A stretch of 64,000 nt of DNA. It comes from an uncultured Saprospiraceae bacterium. Lineage in GTDB: Bacteria > Bacteroidota > Bacteroidia > Chitinophagales > Saprospiraceae. Within the stretch, counting starts at the first letter, position 1, and each line of letters starts with the position of its first letter. Positions 1 through 8,600 of this stretch are shown piece by piece. Below the pieces are notes generated by a model that had not been told where the DNA came from, ran no database searches, and saw only the letters and a program-made list of their open reading frames with translations. The stretch lies in the NCBI GenBank assembly GCA_938015435.1, contig CALLPN010000013.1, forward strand, positions 248,001 to 312,000, given 5' to 3'. The position numbers and the translations under genes are program-made.

Positions 1-369
1 ACCAGAATACATTTCTAAATAATTCAGATTTGTTAAGTCTTTCAAATTGACATTTGTGACTTCAGTGCCAGAGCATCTAAGTCCTGATATATTGGTGAAG
101 GCATTTATACCCGTTAGATCTGTTATTGGTGTACCGTAAGTTATGAAAATAGAGCTTTCATAATTTTCGGCTTCCTGTATTGATATTTCCTGATCACCGT
201 TAGAGTTTATCAATTGGTTTTCTAATAGGATGTTTTTAAATTCAGAATCTGGAATACTGACGTTCTGGGACTTAACATTACTTATGTTAAACAATATAAG
301 AAATAGAGTAATCCAAGTGATATTGTTTTTTGAGCTGCATTGTAAGCTGTTATTTTGAAGTTTTTTCAT
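1..369 (-). CDS. LRR-type secreted protein, N-terminal part (runs off the left edge)
   Basis: The reverse strand is open from an ATG at 369 to the window edge (123 codons). It begins with a charged start and a hydrophobic segment (WITLFLILFNIS) that looks like a signal peptide ending near VKSQ. The mature part has the spacing of leucine-rich-repeat proteins of Bacteroidota (DSEFKNILLEN, then DLTGINAFTNISGL, then NLKDLTNLNYLEM). The C-terminus lies outside the window, so a sorting domain cannot be checked. An exported internalin-like LRR protein is inferred from these motifs; the exact role is unknown. Confidence 0.7.
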   Translation of the reverse strand, partial: MKKLQNNSLQCSSKNNITWITLFLILFNISNVKSQNVSIPDSEFKNILLENQLINSNGDQEISIQEAENYESSIFITYGTPITDLTGINAFTNISGLRCSGTEVTNVNLKDLTNLNYLEMYSG

Positions 370-706
370 TCTAATTATGTTTATAGTGCAATAAATAAGT
401 TGTCAATTTATATTTTTAATTTATTCTTGATATACTAAGAATAAATTTTTCTTCTTTTAAATATTTATTTTTGAGTTGTCTATCTGTCAGTCTGGACAGT
501 AACTCAGATGTCATTACATAATATTACCGTTGTGCTAGATGAAATAGATGTGAAGGTTCCGTTTCTATCTTTGGATACTACTCTAAATTTCAGGTTTCCG
601 ATTTTATGGACTGCCTTTGCAAGAATAATGTTTATGATAGTGGTAGGCCTACTTTGTTTGTTGTCGATGGTGGAAATATGCATTCTATAAAATGTTGTCT
701 TTGCTT
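370..706. other. Intergenic, no supported gene
   Basis: AT-rich stretch between the LRR protein start and the Nudix protein stop. Two overlapping open frames of 60-68 codons exist on opposite strands, but they lack family features and neither has convincing initiation signals. I see no clear hairpin terminator. Confidence 0.4.
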
Positions 707-1837
707 TCAATCTAAATTTAGGATGTTTGATTTGTTTTTCTGTCTTTTTTGTATGTACTCTTTAGCGTAAATTAAGTTAGCTGTAAATTCAGGAGAAATG
801 AAGTTGTCGTAACTATTTATATTACTTAGCCAGTCATTTTTAAATTCTTCAGTACCTTTAGAATTCTTGAATATTCTACTGAATTCTTTTTCAGATATCT
901 GGTCAATCATAATTAGATAAAAATATTGTGGTTTCCCCCCTCTTATTAGTTCCCTTGTGAAAGCCAATGGAATAATTGAATATTGCGGATTGTTCTCAAT
1001 AATATGGCTTTCTAATCCAGTCTCTTCTTGTAATTCTCGTAGAAGTTCTTTAGTGATATATTCTGTCAATTCAAACTGTTCATCTATACTTTCCGGCGGT
1101 TCCACAACTCCACTAACAGAACCAAGCATGTTATTGAAAATTCCTAAATCTCCTTTTCTTGGTTTCATATAATAGTAAAAACTACCATTCTTATGGTATG
1201 TTAAAACTGTGGATACACCTAGAGGGTTAGTAAGGCATGAGTCGTTGAATGGTTTTAATTCATTTTTACTATCCAAATCTTCAATCCTCAATGAACTGAA
1301 GTTGTCATGTTTTAATGGAAAATCAAGCGTTAAATTTGTTCTCACAACTTCAAAATAATTAGCTTTTTCTAGATTAATTTTAAATTGATTTGTGTTCTCT
1401 TTAACCAATTTGTTAACTCTAAGTACATTGCCGTTTGTTGTTTTGGGTCTTTGCGTAATGAATTCTGTAAATGCCTTATCAGTTACACTCAATAATTCGT
1501 CGTTTAAAACGTATTCGGCTATAGGTGCATTCAGATGTATTTTAACTTCTGGAGTGAGGTTGAAATTTACCAATTCTTGGTATGGAATTTCTATTTCCTT
1601 TACAACTCCATTTCTTTGAATAGTTATTTTTTTTCTGTTGGATTCATAATATTTATATGAGCGGTTATAATCAATGAATTCTGATTTAGGTAGATTGCTA
1701 AAGCTTTGATTAAATATCAATTCATTAATAAATTCACTTTTATAAAAGAATTTACTTGATGCATAAAGAATTCTATCCTTAAAATTTTTCCAGTTGTTTT
1801 TAATGTCATCTAAAACTTTTCTAATATCGTTGTACAT
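707..1837 (-). CDS. Nudix-domain protein
   Basis: 376 aa. The C-terminal third carries a Nudix box core RELQEETGL at residues 267-275, preceded by a glycine-rich turn (GSVSGVVEPPE, about 239-249), which fits hydrolysis of a nucleoside-diphosphate-linked substrate. The spacing between the first Gly and the REL..EE helix is longer than the usual 23-residue box, so the box contains an insertion. The N-terminal 200 residues have no motif I recognise. The gene stands alone, transcribed leftward. Substrate unknown. Confidence 0.7.
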   Translation of the reverse strand: MYNDIRKVLDDIKNNWKNFKDRILYASSKFFYKSEFINELIFNQSFSNLPKSEFIDYNRSYKYYESNRKKITIQRNGVVKEIEIPYQELVNFNLTPEVKIHLNAPIAEYVLNDELLSVTDKAFTEFITQRPKTTNGNVLRVNKLVKENTNQFKINLEKANYFEVVRTNLTLDFPLKHDNFSSLRIEDLDSKNELKPFNDSCLTNPLGVSTVLTYHKNGSFYYYMKPRKGDLGIFNNMLGSVSGVVEPPESIDEQFELTEYITKELLRELQEETGLESHIIENNPQYSIIPLAFTRELIRGGKPQYFYLIMIDQISEKEFSRIFKNSKGTEEFKNDWLSNINSYDNFISPEFTANLIYAKEYIQKRQKNKSNILNLD

Positions 1838-2178
1838 CTTACTCTTTTTTAAAGTATTGTAAGGAGTATAGTTTACAATTCTATGACACCTTGTTTACGA
1901 TTTTATACTTTGGATACAATACGTTTTCATTCTTCTATTTTGACTTCTATCTATCCATCCTAAAAGTACGTCACGTTAGTATACATTCCAAATACTATAG
2001 GCTATTAATCTTGGCATGGTAAAATATTGTAAGTCATCTTGTCTTAATCAACATAGAACAAATGATATACTTAGGTTAAGAAGATATAACCTTAATTGGA
2101 GTAAGAATCATTATTATTTGATACAGAAGTAAGGTTGATTTGTTCTAAGGTTATTGGAGTAACTTATTAAGTGTTACT
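1838..2178. other. Intergenic, no supported gene
   Basis: About 340 bases between two leftward genes. AT-rich, with no open frame worth calling. No RNA gene or repeat was recognised by eye. Confidence 0.4.
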
Positions 2179-2883
2179 TCATCTACGTAATAGAATAAAA
2201 GGTACTAATAATAGACTAAACAATACAAATATCACACCTTCTAAGCTCAATATATACCAAGGCCAGGGGCCGAGTATACTATATAAAGTGGTACCTGGTG
2301 GCTTTGCATTTAGGTACATATAATTAGCTCCAATTATTATATTGGCAAAATAGATCAATAATGCTGTCAGATTCATACCGATGGCAGAATATAATGCATC
2401 TTTCCAACTTACTCTCCATCCATATACTACTGCGCCGTATATCGCCATGATTGTAAGTCCAACGTGCACTGCCCAGTATCTAATGGCTTCATAATTTGGG
2501 AATGCTGCTTCATGTGTTGGTGTAATCATTGCTTGCGCTGTACCTGCGCAGATCCAAAAAAATAAGATCGACCAGCCAAACCTCCACTTATACCACATAA
2601 TGAAGGGCATAGCGAGGGCCATCATATTGCAAAGTTCTAATGGAAGATCACGAGTGATATCAAATGAACCTATGTATAGTTTTGCAAATACCTTAAATAA
2701 CTGAGATGCAGCGACTATTAGAGCGAAATAGGAAATATACTTTTTCTGTTGATTTTCATTCCATCGTGTACGGCCTAGATACATCATCCATATACCAATA
2801 ATCCACCAAAATGCTAAGGAAATCCAATGTTCAGAGCTGAATCTGATGAATGTATCATTTTCAACCAATATAGAATCTATCAT
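2179..2883 (-). CDS. TIGR02206/YwaF-family integral membrane protein
   Basis: 234 aa with about six hydrophobic segments spread over its length. The pattern HW near the start (SSEHWISLAF), a DLPLELCNM segment in the third helix region and PTHEAAFPN in the middle match what I know of the YwaF/TIGR02206 membrane protein family, whose function is unknown. It ends with a hydrophobic helix and RR. It stands alone and diverges from gldC. Confidence 0.75.
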   Translation of the reverse strand: MIDSILVENDTFIRFSSEHWISLAFWWIIGIWMMYLGRTRWNENQQKKYISYFALIVAASQLFKVFAKLYIGSFDITRDLPLELCNMMALAMPFIMWYKWRFGWSILFFWICAGTAQAMITPTHEAAFPNYEAIRYWAVHVGLTIMAIYGAVVYGWRVSWKDALYSAIGMNLTALLIYFANIIIGANYMYLNAKPPGTTLYSILGPWPWYILSLEGVIFVLFSLLLVPFILLRR

Positions 2884-2961
2884 GTAAAAGTTAGTTTTGA
2901 TCTGATTTAAAAGTGTTGAATTTTTAAATCACTCCAATATATGAAAATGAATAGATAGCCC

Positions 2962-2969
2962 TACATTTG
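2962..2969 (+). promoter_or_regulatory. Putative -7 promoter element for gldC (TACATTTG)
   Basis: TACATTTG matches the Bacteroidota sigma-A -7 consensus TAnnTTTG and lies 23 bases before the gldC ATG. No clear TTG box at the -33 position, so this is a tentative call. Confidence 0.45.
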
Positions 2970-2992
2970 CAGTAAATTATAACAATAGAGAT

Positions 2993-3337
2993 ATGGCAAA
3001 GACTTCGCAAATACAGATTAATGTAAAGCTGAATGATAATAATCATCCAACGGATATAGAATGGAAATCAGATGATAATCCAAGTGGAAAAGGTCTACAA
3101 AGTGCCAAGGCTATGATGTTGGCCCTATTTGATAAGGAATATAAGGATACATTCAAGATAGACCTTTGGACTGATGAGCTCCAAGTGATAGAGATGGATA
3201 GATTCGTATATCAAGCACTTAAGTCTATGGGAGATACCTATTACAAAGCCACAAATAACACTAAGCTGGCTAACGATATTCAACGTTTTGCTCAGTATTT
3301 TGGAGAAGAGACAGAGATCATCAAAAAAGAAGGGTAG
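2993..3337 (+). CDS. gldC: Gliding motility protein GldC
   Basis: 114 aa, the usual length of GldC. The start MAKTSQIQINVKLND, the central IEWKSDDNP segment and the DLWTDELQVIEMD region are characteristic of GldC of gliding Bacteroidota. GldC is a small soluble protein that supports gliding motility; its biochemical role is not established. In flavobacteria it is often beside gldB, which is not seen here. A hairpin terminator follows. Confidence 0.88.
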   Translation: MAKTSQIQINVKLNDNNHPTDIEWKSDDNPSGKGLQSAKAMMLALFDKEYKDTFKIDLWTDELQVIEMDRFVYQALKSMGDTYYKATNNTKLANDIQRFAQYFGEETEIIKKEG

Positions 3338-3402
3338 TCAACGATACTAGATAAGGCAATATAGATTTCCTATTTAGTCCTTCCGATAACACTATATGTG
3401 AG

Positions 3403-3443
3403 AATACCCCCGACCGTAACAGTCGAGGGTATTTGTATTTTTA
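3403..3443 (+). terminator. Rho-independent terminator after gldC
   Basis: AATACCC.CGAC pairs with GTCG.GGGTATT around a 7-nt loop, followed by TGTATTTTTATT. Perfect apart from one bulge. It sits between convergent genes. Confidence 0.8.
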
Positions 3444-3477
3444 TTCGAATCTCTCGATGGAGATATACTTAACTGTG

Positions 3478-4704
3478 TTAATTACAGTATAAGACCTTTT
3501 CACAATACTCAACAACAAAATTGCCAACATTTCCCTGTCCTTCTATGCCGGAGCAATCTTCATTACAGCTAATCTCTTTTTCATAGTAGCTTTGATCGCC
3601 CCATTGATTTTCTAATCGACATTCGCACATACAATAGCAATTGTCACAGTCTTCCTTCTCATGTACAAAGACTGTTTGTGTTACTGAATAGGTACATCCT
3701 TCTTCTACAATCCAAACGGTTATGGTATGCTGTCCAGGTGTTAGAGAAGAGAATTCTGTACAAAAGCGTTTTTTAGAAATTTGGTTAGTGGTAGGTGTGA
3801 TAAATTTCGGTTCAGTACTCCAGGATACAACCAAATTAAAATTTCGGGTAGCTTCTCCGACCAAGCAAAATTCACCAGTTTGACCGAGACATAAAACATC
3901 TGGACCTTCAATAGAGGTAGTAATTGGTGGATATAAGGATTGTAATGCAATTATATCACTTGGACTAAATGTGCAAGTTTGAACGCACCAATCTCCGACA
4001 TTACCGGAGTTGATAATTGAACTTGGATCTGCTCCTGTTGGTGTTCCATCAACATGTGTTGCTAAGCCGTTAGTAGTTAGTATAGCCTCAATATCATTAT
4101 GCGTAAGCCCTAGTGCATGTGCGACTTCGTGCATTATTGTATTCCTGAAAAAGCAAATGTTTAATTCATCATCGGTACATGGACAGGTTGTAGGGTTAAC
4201 ATTAACTAGTATTAATCCTCCAATAGAACCACCCGAAGGAAAAATAGTCTGAACATTAGGTACTATAGAACCTGCTGCAATCAAGTTTGGATGTAAAGCT
4301 TCCAAATCTACGGGGAAAGAAGCAGCGGCTTGTCCACATAATCCTCCTTGAGCACAATCAAAAACTAAATCCGCCGCTTCAGCGGTATTCACTTCGCTCC
4401 AGTTTAAATTTAAAGGAGCATTGTTATAGGCCTGCATTGATGCCTCTATGATTCCATCGTATTCTGTACCTATAAAGCAGTCTTCAATAAAGTAAGTTAG
4501 ATTTTGTGCTTCGCAAGTGCTTATTTGATTTGTGAAATCTGAAAACACCCATTGTCTATTGTCAGTGTCTAAGTTAGAATCTTGAAGTCCTGTCATATCG
4601 TCATCCGAACAACTCATAGGTACTAATATTAATGCGGCAAATACAAAGAGTATTTGATATCTAATTATCAATAATTTTTTGAAATTAAAATTGGGTGTCT
4701 TCAT
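3478..4704 (-). CDS. Secreted metzincin (matrixin-like) metalloprotease, lipoprotein
   Basis: 408 aa. N-terminal signal with a lipoprotein-like cysteine (Cys32 in PMSCSDDD). The zinc site HEVAHALGLTH at residues 192-202 is the full metzincin motif HExxHxxGxxH, and the preceding ADLVFD region and the following SPSDIIALQSLYPP are matrixin-like. The last 140 residues look like an Ig/PKD-type domain followed by a Cys-rich tail (CYCMCECR). Predicted to be an exported zinc protease anchored in the envelope. The Cys-rich end is unusual and might be disulfide-stabilised or metal-binding. Confidence 0.82.
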   Translation of the reverse strand: MKTPNFNFKKLLIIRYQILFVFAALILVPMSCSDDDMTGLQDSNLDTDNRQWVFSDFTNQISTCEAQNLTYFIEDCFIGTEYDGIIEASMQAYNNAPLNLNWSEVNTAEAADLVFDCAQGGLCGQAAASFPVDLEALHPNLIAAGSIVPNVQTIFPSGGSIGGLILVNVNPTTCPCTDDELNICFFRNTIMHEVAHALGLTHNDIEAILTTNGLATHVDGTPTGADPSSIINSGNVGDWCVQTCTFSPSDIIALQSLYPPITTSIEGPDVLCLGQTGEFCLVGEATRNFNLVVSWSTEPKFITPTTNQISKKRFCTEFSSLTPGQHTITVWIVEEGCTYSVTQTVFVHEKEDCDNCYCMCECRLENQWGDQSYYEKEISCNEDCSGIEGQGNVGNFVVEYCEKVLYCN

Positions 4705-5145
4705 ATTGTTTAAAGATTTAGGATTAGGGAAATAATATTAAAATAATTTGATGATCATTAAGAATAAATAGATTGGAATTTTTATAAAGATCGATCAAGT
4801 AAAAATCGGTTTGTACCGAGATGCTCAGAAATAAGCGCGATCGGCACCTCTAAAAATACATTTATTTATATAGATCTAATTGAAAAGTTTAACACTAAAA
4901 TTTTGAATAGCGTAATTGTCTCATGTTTCGCAGAAGATACGAAAAACATGGGGTAGAGGTATAAACATAATCTACATACTAAGGATCAATGATCTCGCTG
5001 TGGTTATAGAGTGCACTATTTTTGATTTCTGAGAATTGTATTAACTTGTGTTGAGACTGGTCAGAGGGATAGTGTTGCAGGCAATTGTATCAGCCAGTAT
5101 AATATCAATTTGCTAGCCAAAAAAATATTTATAATCTTTAATGAT
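4705..5145. other. Intergenic between divergent genes, nothing identified
   Basis: About 440 bases separating the divergent metalloprotease and the DUF4132 pair. I see no gene, tRNA or repeat. An earlier TTG start at 5110 for the downstream gene is possible but the ATG at 5146 is preferred. Confidence 0.35.
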
Positions 5146-5562
5146 ATGGCATCCATTACCCTTAGACTCAAGAAATTAGGTAAGCGTAAAATTAAGCTAG
5201 TAGAAATATCTACAGAGACTCAAGTTAATACCTTAACTGATCTTATAGAGGCCTGCGTGCGCTTTGAAGTAGATAGATATAATAACAAGAAGACCGCTCA
5301 AGTCATATTGCCATATCTAACTCCATCGGAGATTCAAGATCAATCGCAAACAGGGAAAGTGACTTTTGGTGATCAAGCAAACGGCGAGTTGGCAAATTAT
5401 AGTCATAGCTTAGAAGTGGCGATCCAAGGATTTAAAGATGGTCTATATCTCGTCTATCTCGATGATGAAGAGATTACGACTTTAGATGAAAAGATTGAAT
5501 TGAAATTATACTCGGAGATCATTTTTTTGAGGATGACTTTTCTTACAGGTACATTTTGGTAA
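5146..5562 (+). CDS. Conserved small companion of the DUF4132 protein
   Basis: 138 aa from the ATG at 5146. It begins with strand-rich sequence (SITLRLKKLGKRKIKLVEI), has a GKVTFG turn, and ends with the segment DGLYLVYLDDEEI followed by FLRMTFLTG. I have the impression that similar short proteins sit next to DUF4132 genes in other genomes, but I cannot search to confirm. It is 57 bases upstream of the 1689-aa gene on the same strand, so the two are probably one transcription unit and partners. Function unknown. Confidence 0.65.
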   Translation: MASITLRLKKLGKRKIKLVEISTETQVNTLTDLIEACVRFEVDRYNNKKTAQVILPYLTPSEIQDQSQTGKVTFGDQANGELANYSHSLEVAIQGFKDGLYLVYLDDEEITTLDEKIELKLYSEIIFLRMTFLTGTFW

Positions 5563-5619
5563 AGTGTATATTACTTACATCAAAGAACGTTTAGTAAATA
5601 GTATAAAATCGATAATAAT

Positions 5620-8600
5620 ATGATACCTGCAAATCAAGCCAAGGCATTTATAGAAAGCAAAAAACAAAAAGAGGTTACTCTTAGTGATTTAAAGAAGTTT
5701 TCATCACGATACCAAGCCTTCGGTAAGATCATCTTAAGTCAATTGGGGCATTATGATCCAGACTTTAATGAGTACGAAAAGAAGTTCCTTAAGTTTTTTG
5801 AACTTGAGTTTTTGAGTAAAGGTATCGTTAACCCATGGCTAGGTAAAGAAGGGGCTAAATTGGCTCTACTGTTTTATGGGGATCATGTAGGTAAGTATAT
5901 CTCTGACGTCTGGAGTTTGTTTGATCGATTACCTTATCAGTCTGGTTATTCCAGAAGAGCTTTTAGATCGCTTAACTCTACTTCAGTAACCGTCAATAAG
6001 CTTCGTAATATCAAGTATTTATATCGAACGTTTATTCATGGTCAAAAAGGAATGAATTTATTCGAATTGATCCAATATGATGTATACTGCGGTGGTAACT
6101 CGAGTTGTAATTGCTTTATCTATGCAGTAGCACTTACCGATCCTGATGTCAAAGATCAAATGTATAATTTGATCAAAGATATATTTGCAGGTGAAGATGA
6201 AATTGGTGGCGTATCGAGGTCTCTTATTAAAGGACTTTTGCTCACCGAAGATCCAAATAATTGGAAGGTCGTAACGAATCTATTGTTAGCTGCGCAAAGA
6301 GAAGAAGGATTAAGACAAACCATATTAGAGAGCTTAGATGAATGTTCTGTGGGGGCTTTGAAACATATTATTCAAGTCATTTTGGATAATGATCTAATGA
6401 GATTTAGCAGTGTAGTTAGAGCTGTTGATACTTGGTTTGGATTTGGATGGGACGCCCCAAAGAAATCTACCATCAAACGAATATTAGAATTTGCGATTCT
6501 CTTTATCGGAAATATGGACGCAGCTATAGCATCTCTAGAAAGTAAGGATAATATAGAAGTGTATGTTGCGCTTTGGAGTATTGGCTTATTCGATGTAGAT
6601 ACCGCTAATGCGCAGGCAAGTAGTTTACTATATGGTACAGATTACGAAAAGCAATTGTTGGCTTGCATGTTTGCCTCAGAGACGCAGAGATCTAATTCAA
6701 CTATTTCCAATTGGTTAGATGAGCACTTAGGGGAAGATGTGATTTTAGATTTTTGGGTGTTGGATCTGATGCCGCCAAATAAAAAGTGGAGACCCGATAC
6801 TTATCAAAAATTGAAGGCGACAGCCGAAAAATTAGATAAGAAAGGTTTGGTCGTAACTGGAAAAGTATTTTCGTGGAGCAAGTACACCATTTCGCCGACA
6901 TTCTTTTATACTAAATTAATAGATATCTGTAATGATGATCAGTTGATCCAATTGGCTGCAGACATCAGTCAGATACCTAGCGACTTGAGATATTCATTAG
7001 TGAGGAAAATGTTCCCAGTTTTGCCTTCATATACTTATGGTCTCAATTCATTAACAGGAAAGCACAAAGACATTGTAATCCCTAAAAAATCGTGGAAACG
7101 AGAACTCGTCTATCAATGTATCCGTGATAAAAACGAGGATGTCATGCAAAGCGGAATCTACTTATTCAAAAACTTAGATCTCGGTAATGAAGATTTTGAA
7201 GTGATAGTAGATCTATTGAATAGAAAAAATAGAACCCTTAGAGAAAGCTTGATTAAACTCATATTGCAACAGGATGATAGTAAACTAAAATTGATTACTT
7301 CTTCATTGGTACAATCGTCCAAGTCCAGTCAACGAGCTGCAGGCTTGGAGATACTTACTGTCTTGCATGGAGAAGATCGCATGCAATCGTTTATAGGTAG
7401 TGCAGTATCTAAGTTTAAAGAGAGGAAATCTATATCTACCAACGAGAATATATTCTTAGATAAATTTAAAGTACAAGATGATCTACCTAATTATAAGAAT
7501 GGTTTCTTGACTATAGATTTTAGTATCCTAAGGCCATTGATCGAGCCAAAGTCACAATTCGACGATAGGAGAAAGAAGCTAAAAGGAAAAGGATTATTAG
7601 GAAAGCTGATGTCTAAGTTGACGCAGGATAAAAATGCAAATACTACTTTTCTTTTTAATGATATTGTAGATGTAAATAAGGTCAATGTTGAGCTCAATAG
7701 GTTGATAGATCTCTATTTACATAATAAAGACTACGAGTATGCGGTCCTCAATGAAGATGGTAGCAGAGATACTTACATCCTTGGGAGTACATTGACATTG
7801 ACAGAGTCCAATGGACGAAAAAAACCATTGAATGACCAAGTTGCATTATTACCCTTAGCGGATAGTTGGATTAGGTGGTATAATAACTCACAGTTAAATG
7901 ATTATGAGCTGTTAGTAGCTATGGATACTTGCTCAAGAAGAGGTTATAGAAATCAAGAGGATGAAGGATTTAGCTATTTTCTAAATCCTTACATGCCGGA
8001 TATACCTAATGTCAGACTAGAAGAGGATAGGAGTTGGAATTCTATAAGTAATAGGATTGGTGAAATTTTAGAGTATTTATATTATGCTTATTCAGATCAC
8101 CTTCTACTACTTCACTATAGACTTGATGTCTACGAAGATATGATCGCCAACATTTCGCGCGAGCTCAAAGAAGTCAGTGAAAATAGTTATTACAGTGTTA
8201 ACCAAATTCATCCTTACTGGAGTCACAAGGTGAGATACCTAGGTATGCGTCGTGGTAAGTTATTAAGTGATATAGATTCTTTGACTGATGACTTAAGTGT
8301 AAGACTTCGATTTTGGGATTTAGAAATGTACTTACTGGCACATCAATGGACTGATAAAATAAATCATCCTACTGTAATAGACGTTGCCCAATCTATAAGG
8401 ACTAACTCTAGAGAATCAGAATTGTCAGGTAAACTTACAATTGAACTTCATAAAGAAGGCCTGTTAAGTGATAGTGATGTACAATTACAATTGCTTAGAA
8501 ATGATAACATCAAACAATCGATAGAGAATAAGCAATCTTATAGGTCCAAAGAAATTCCAACCGACGAAAAACATAAAGCGATTTTTGCGCCATTAAAGAA

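Noticed and set aside
504..710. Short genes in the gap after the LRR protein
   Set aside because: Overlapping frames on opposite strands, no family features.
5110..5145. TTG start for the DUF4132 companion
   Set aside because: The ATG at 5146 begins the strand-rich part at once and no family feature needs the extra residues.
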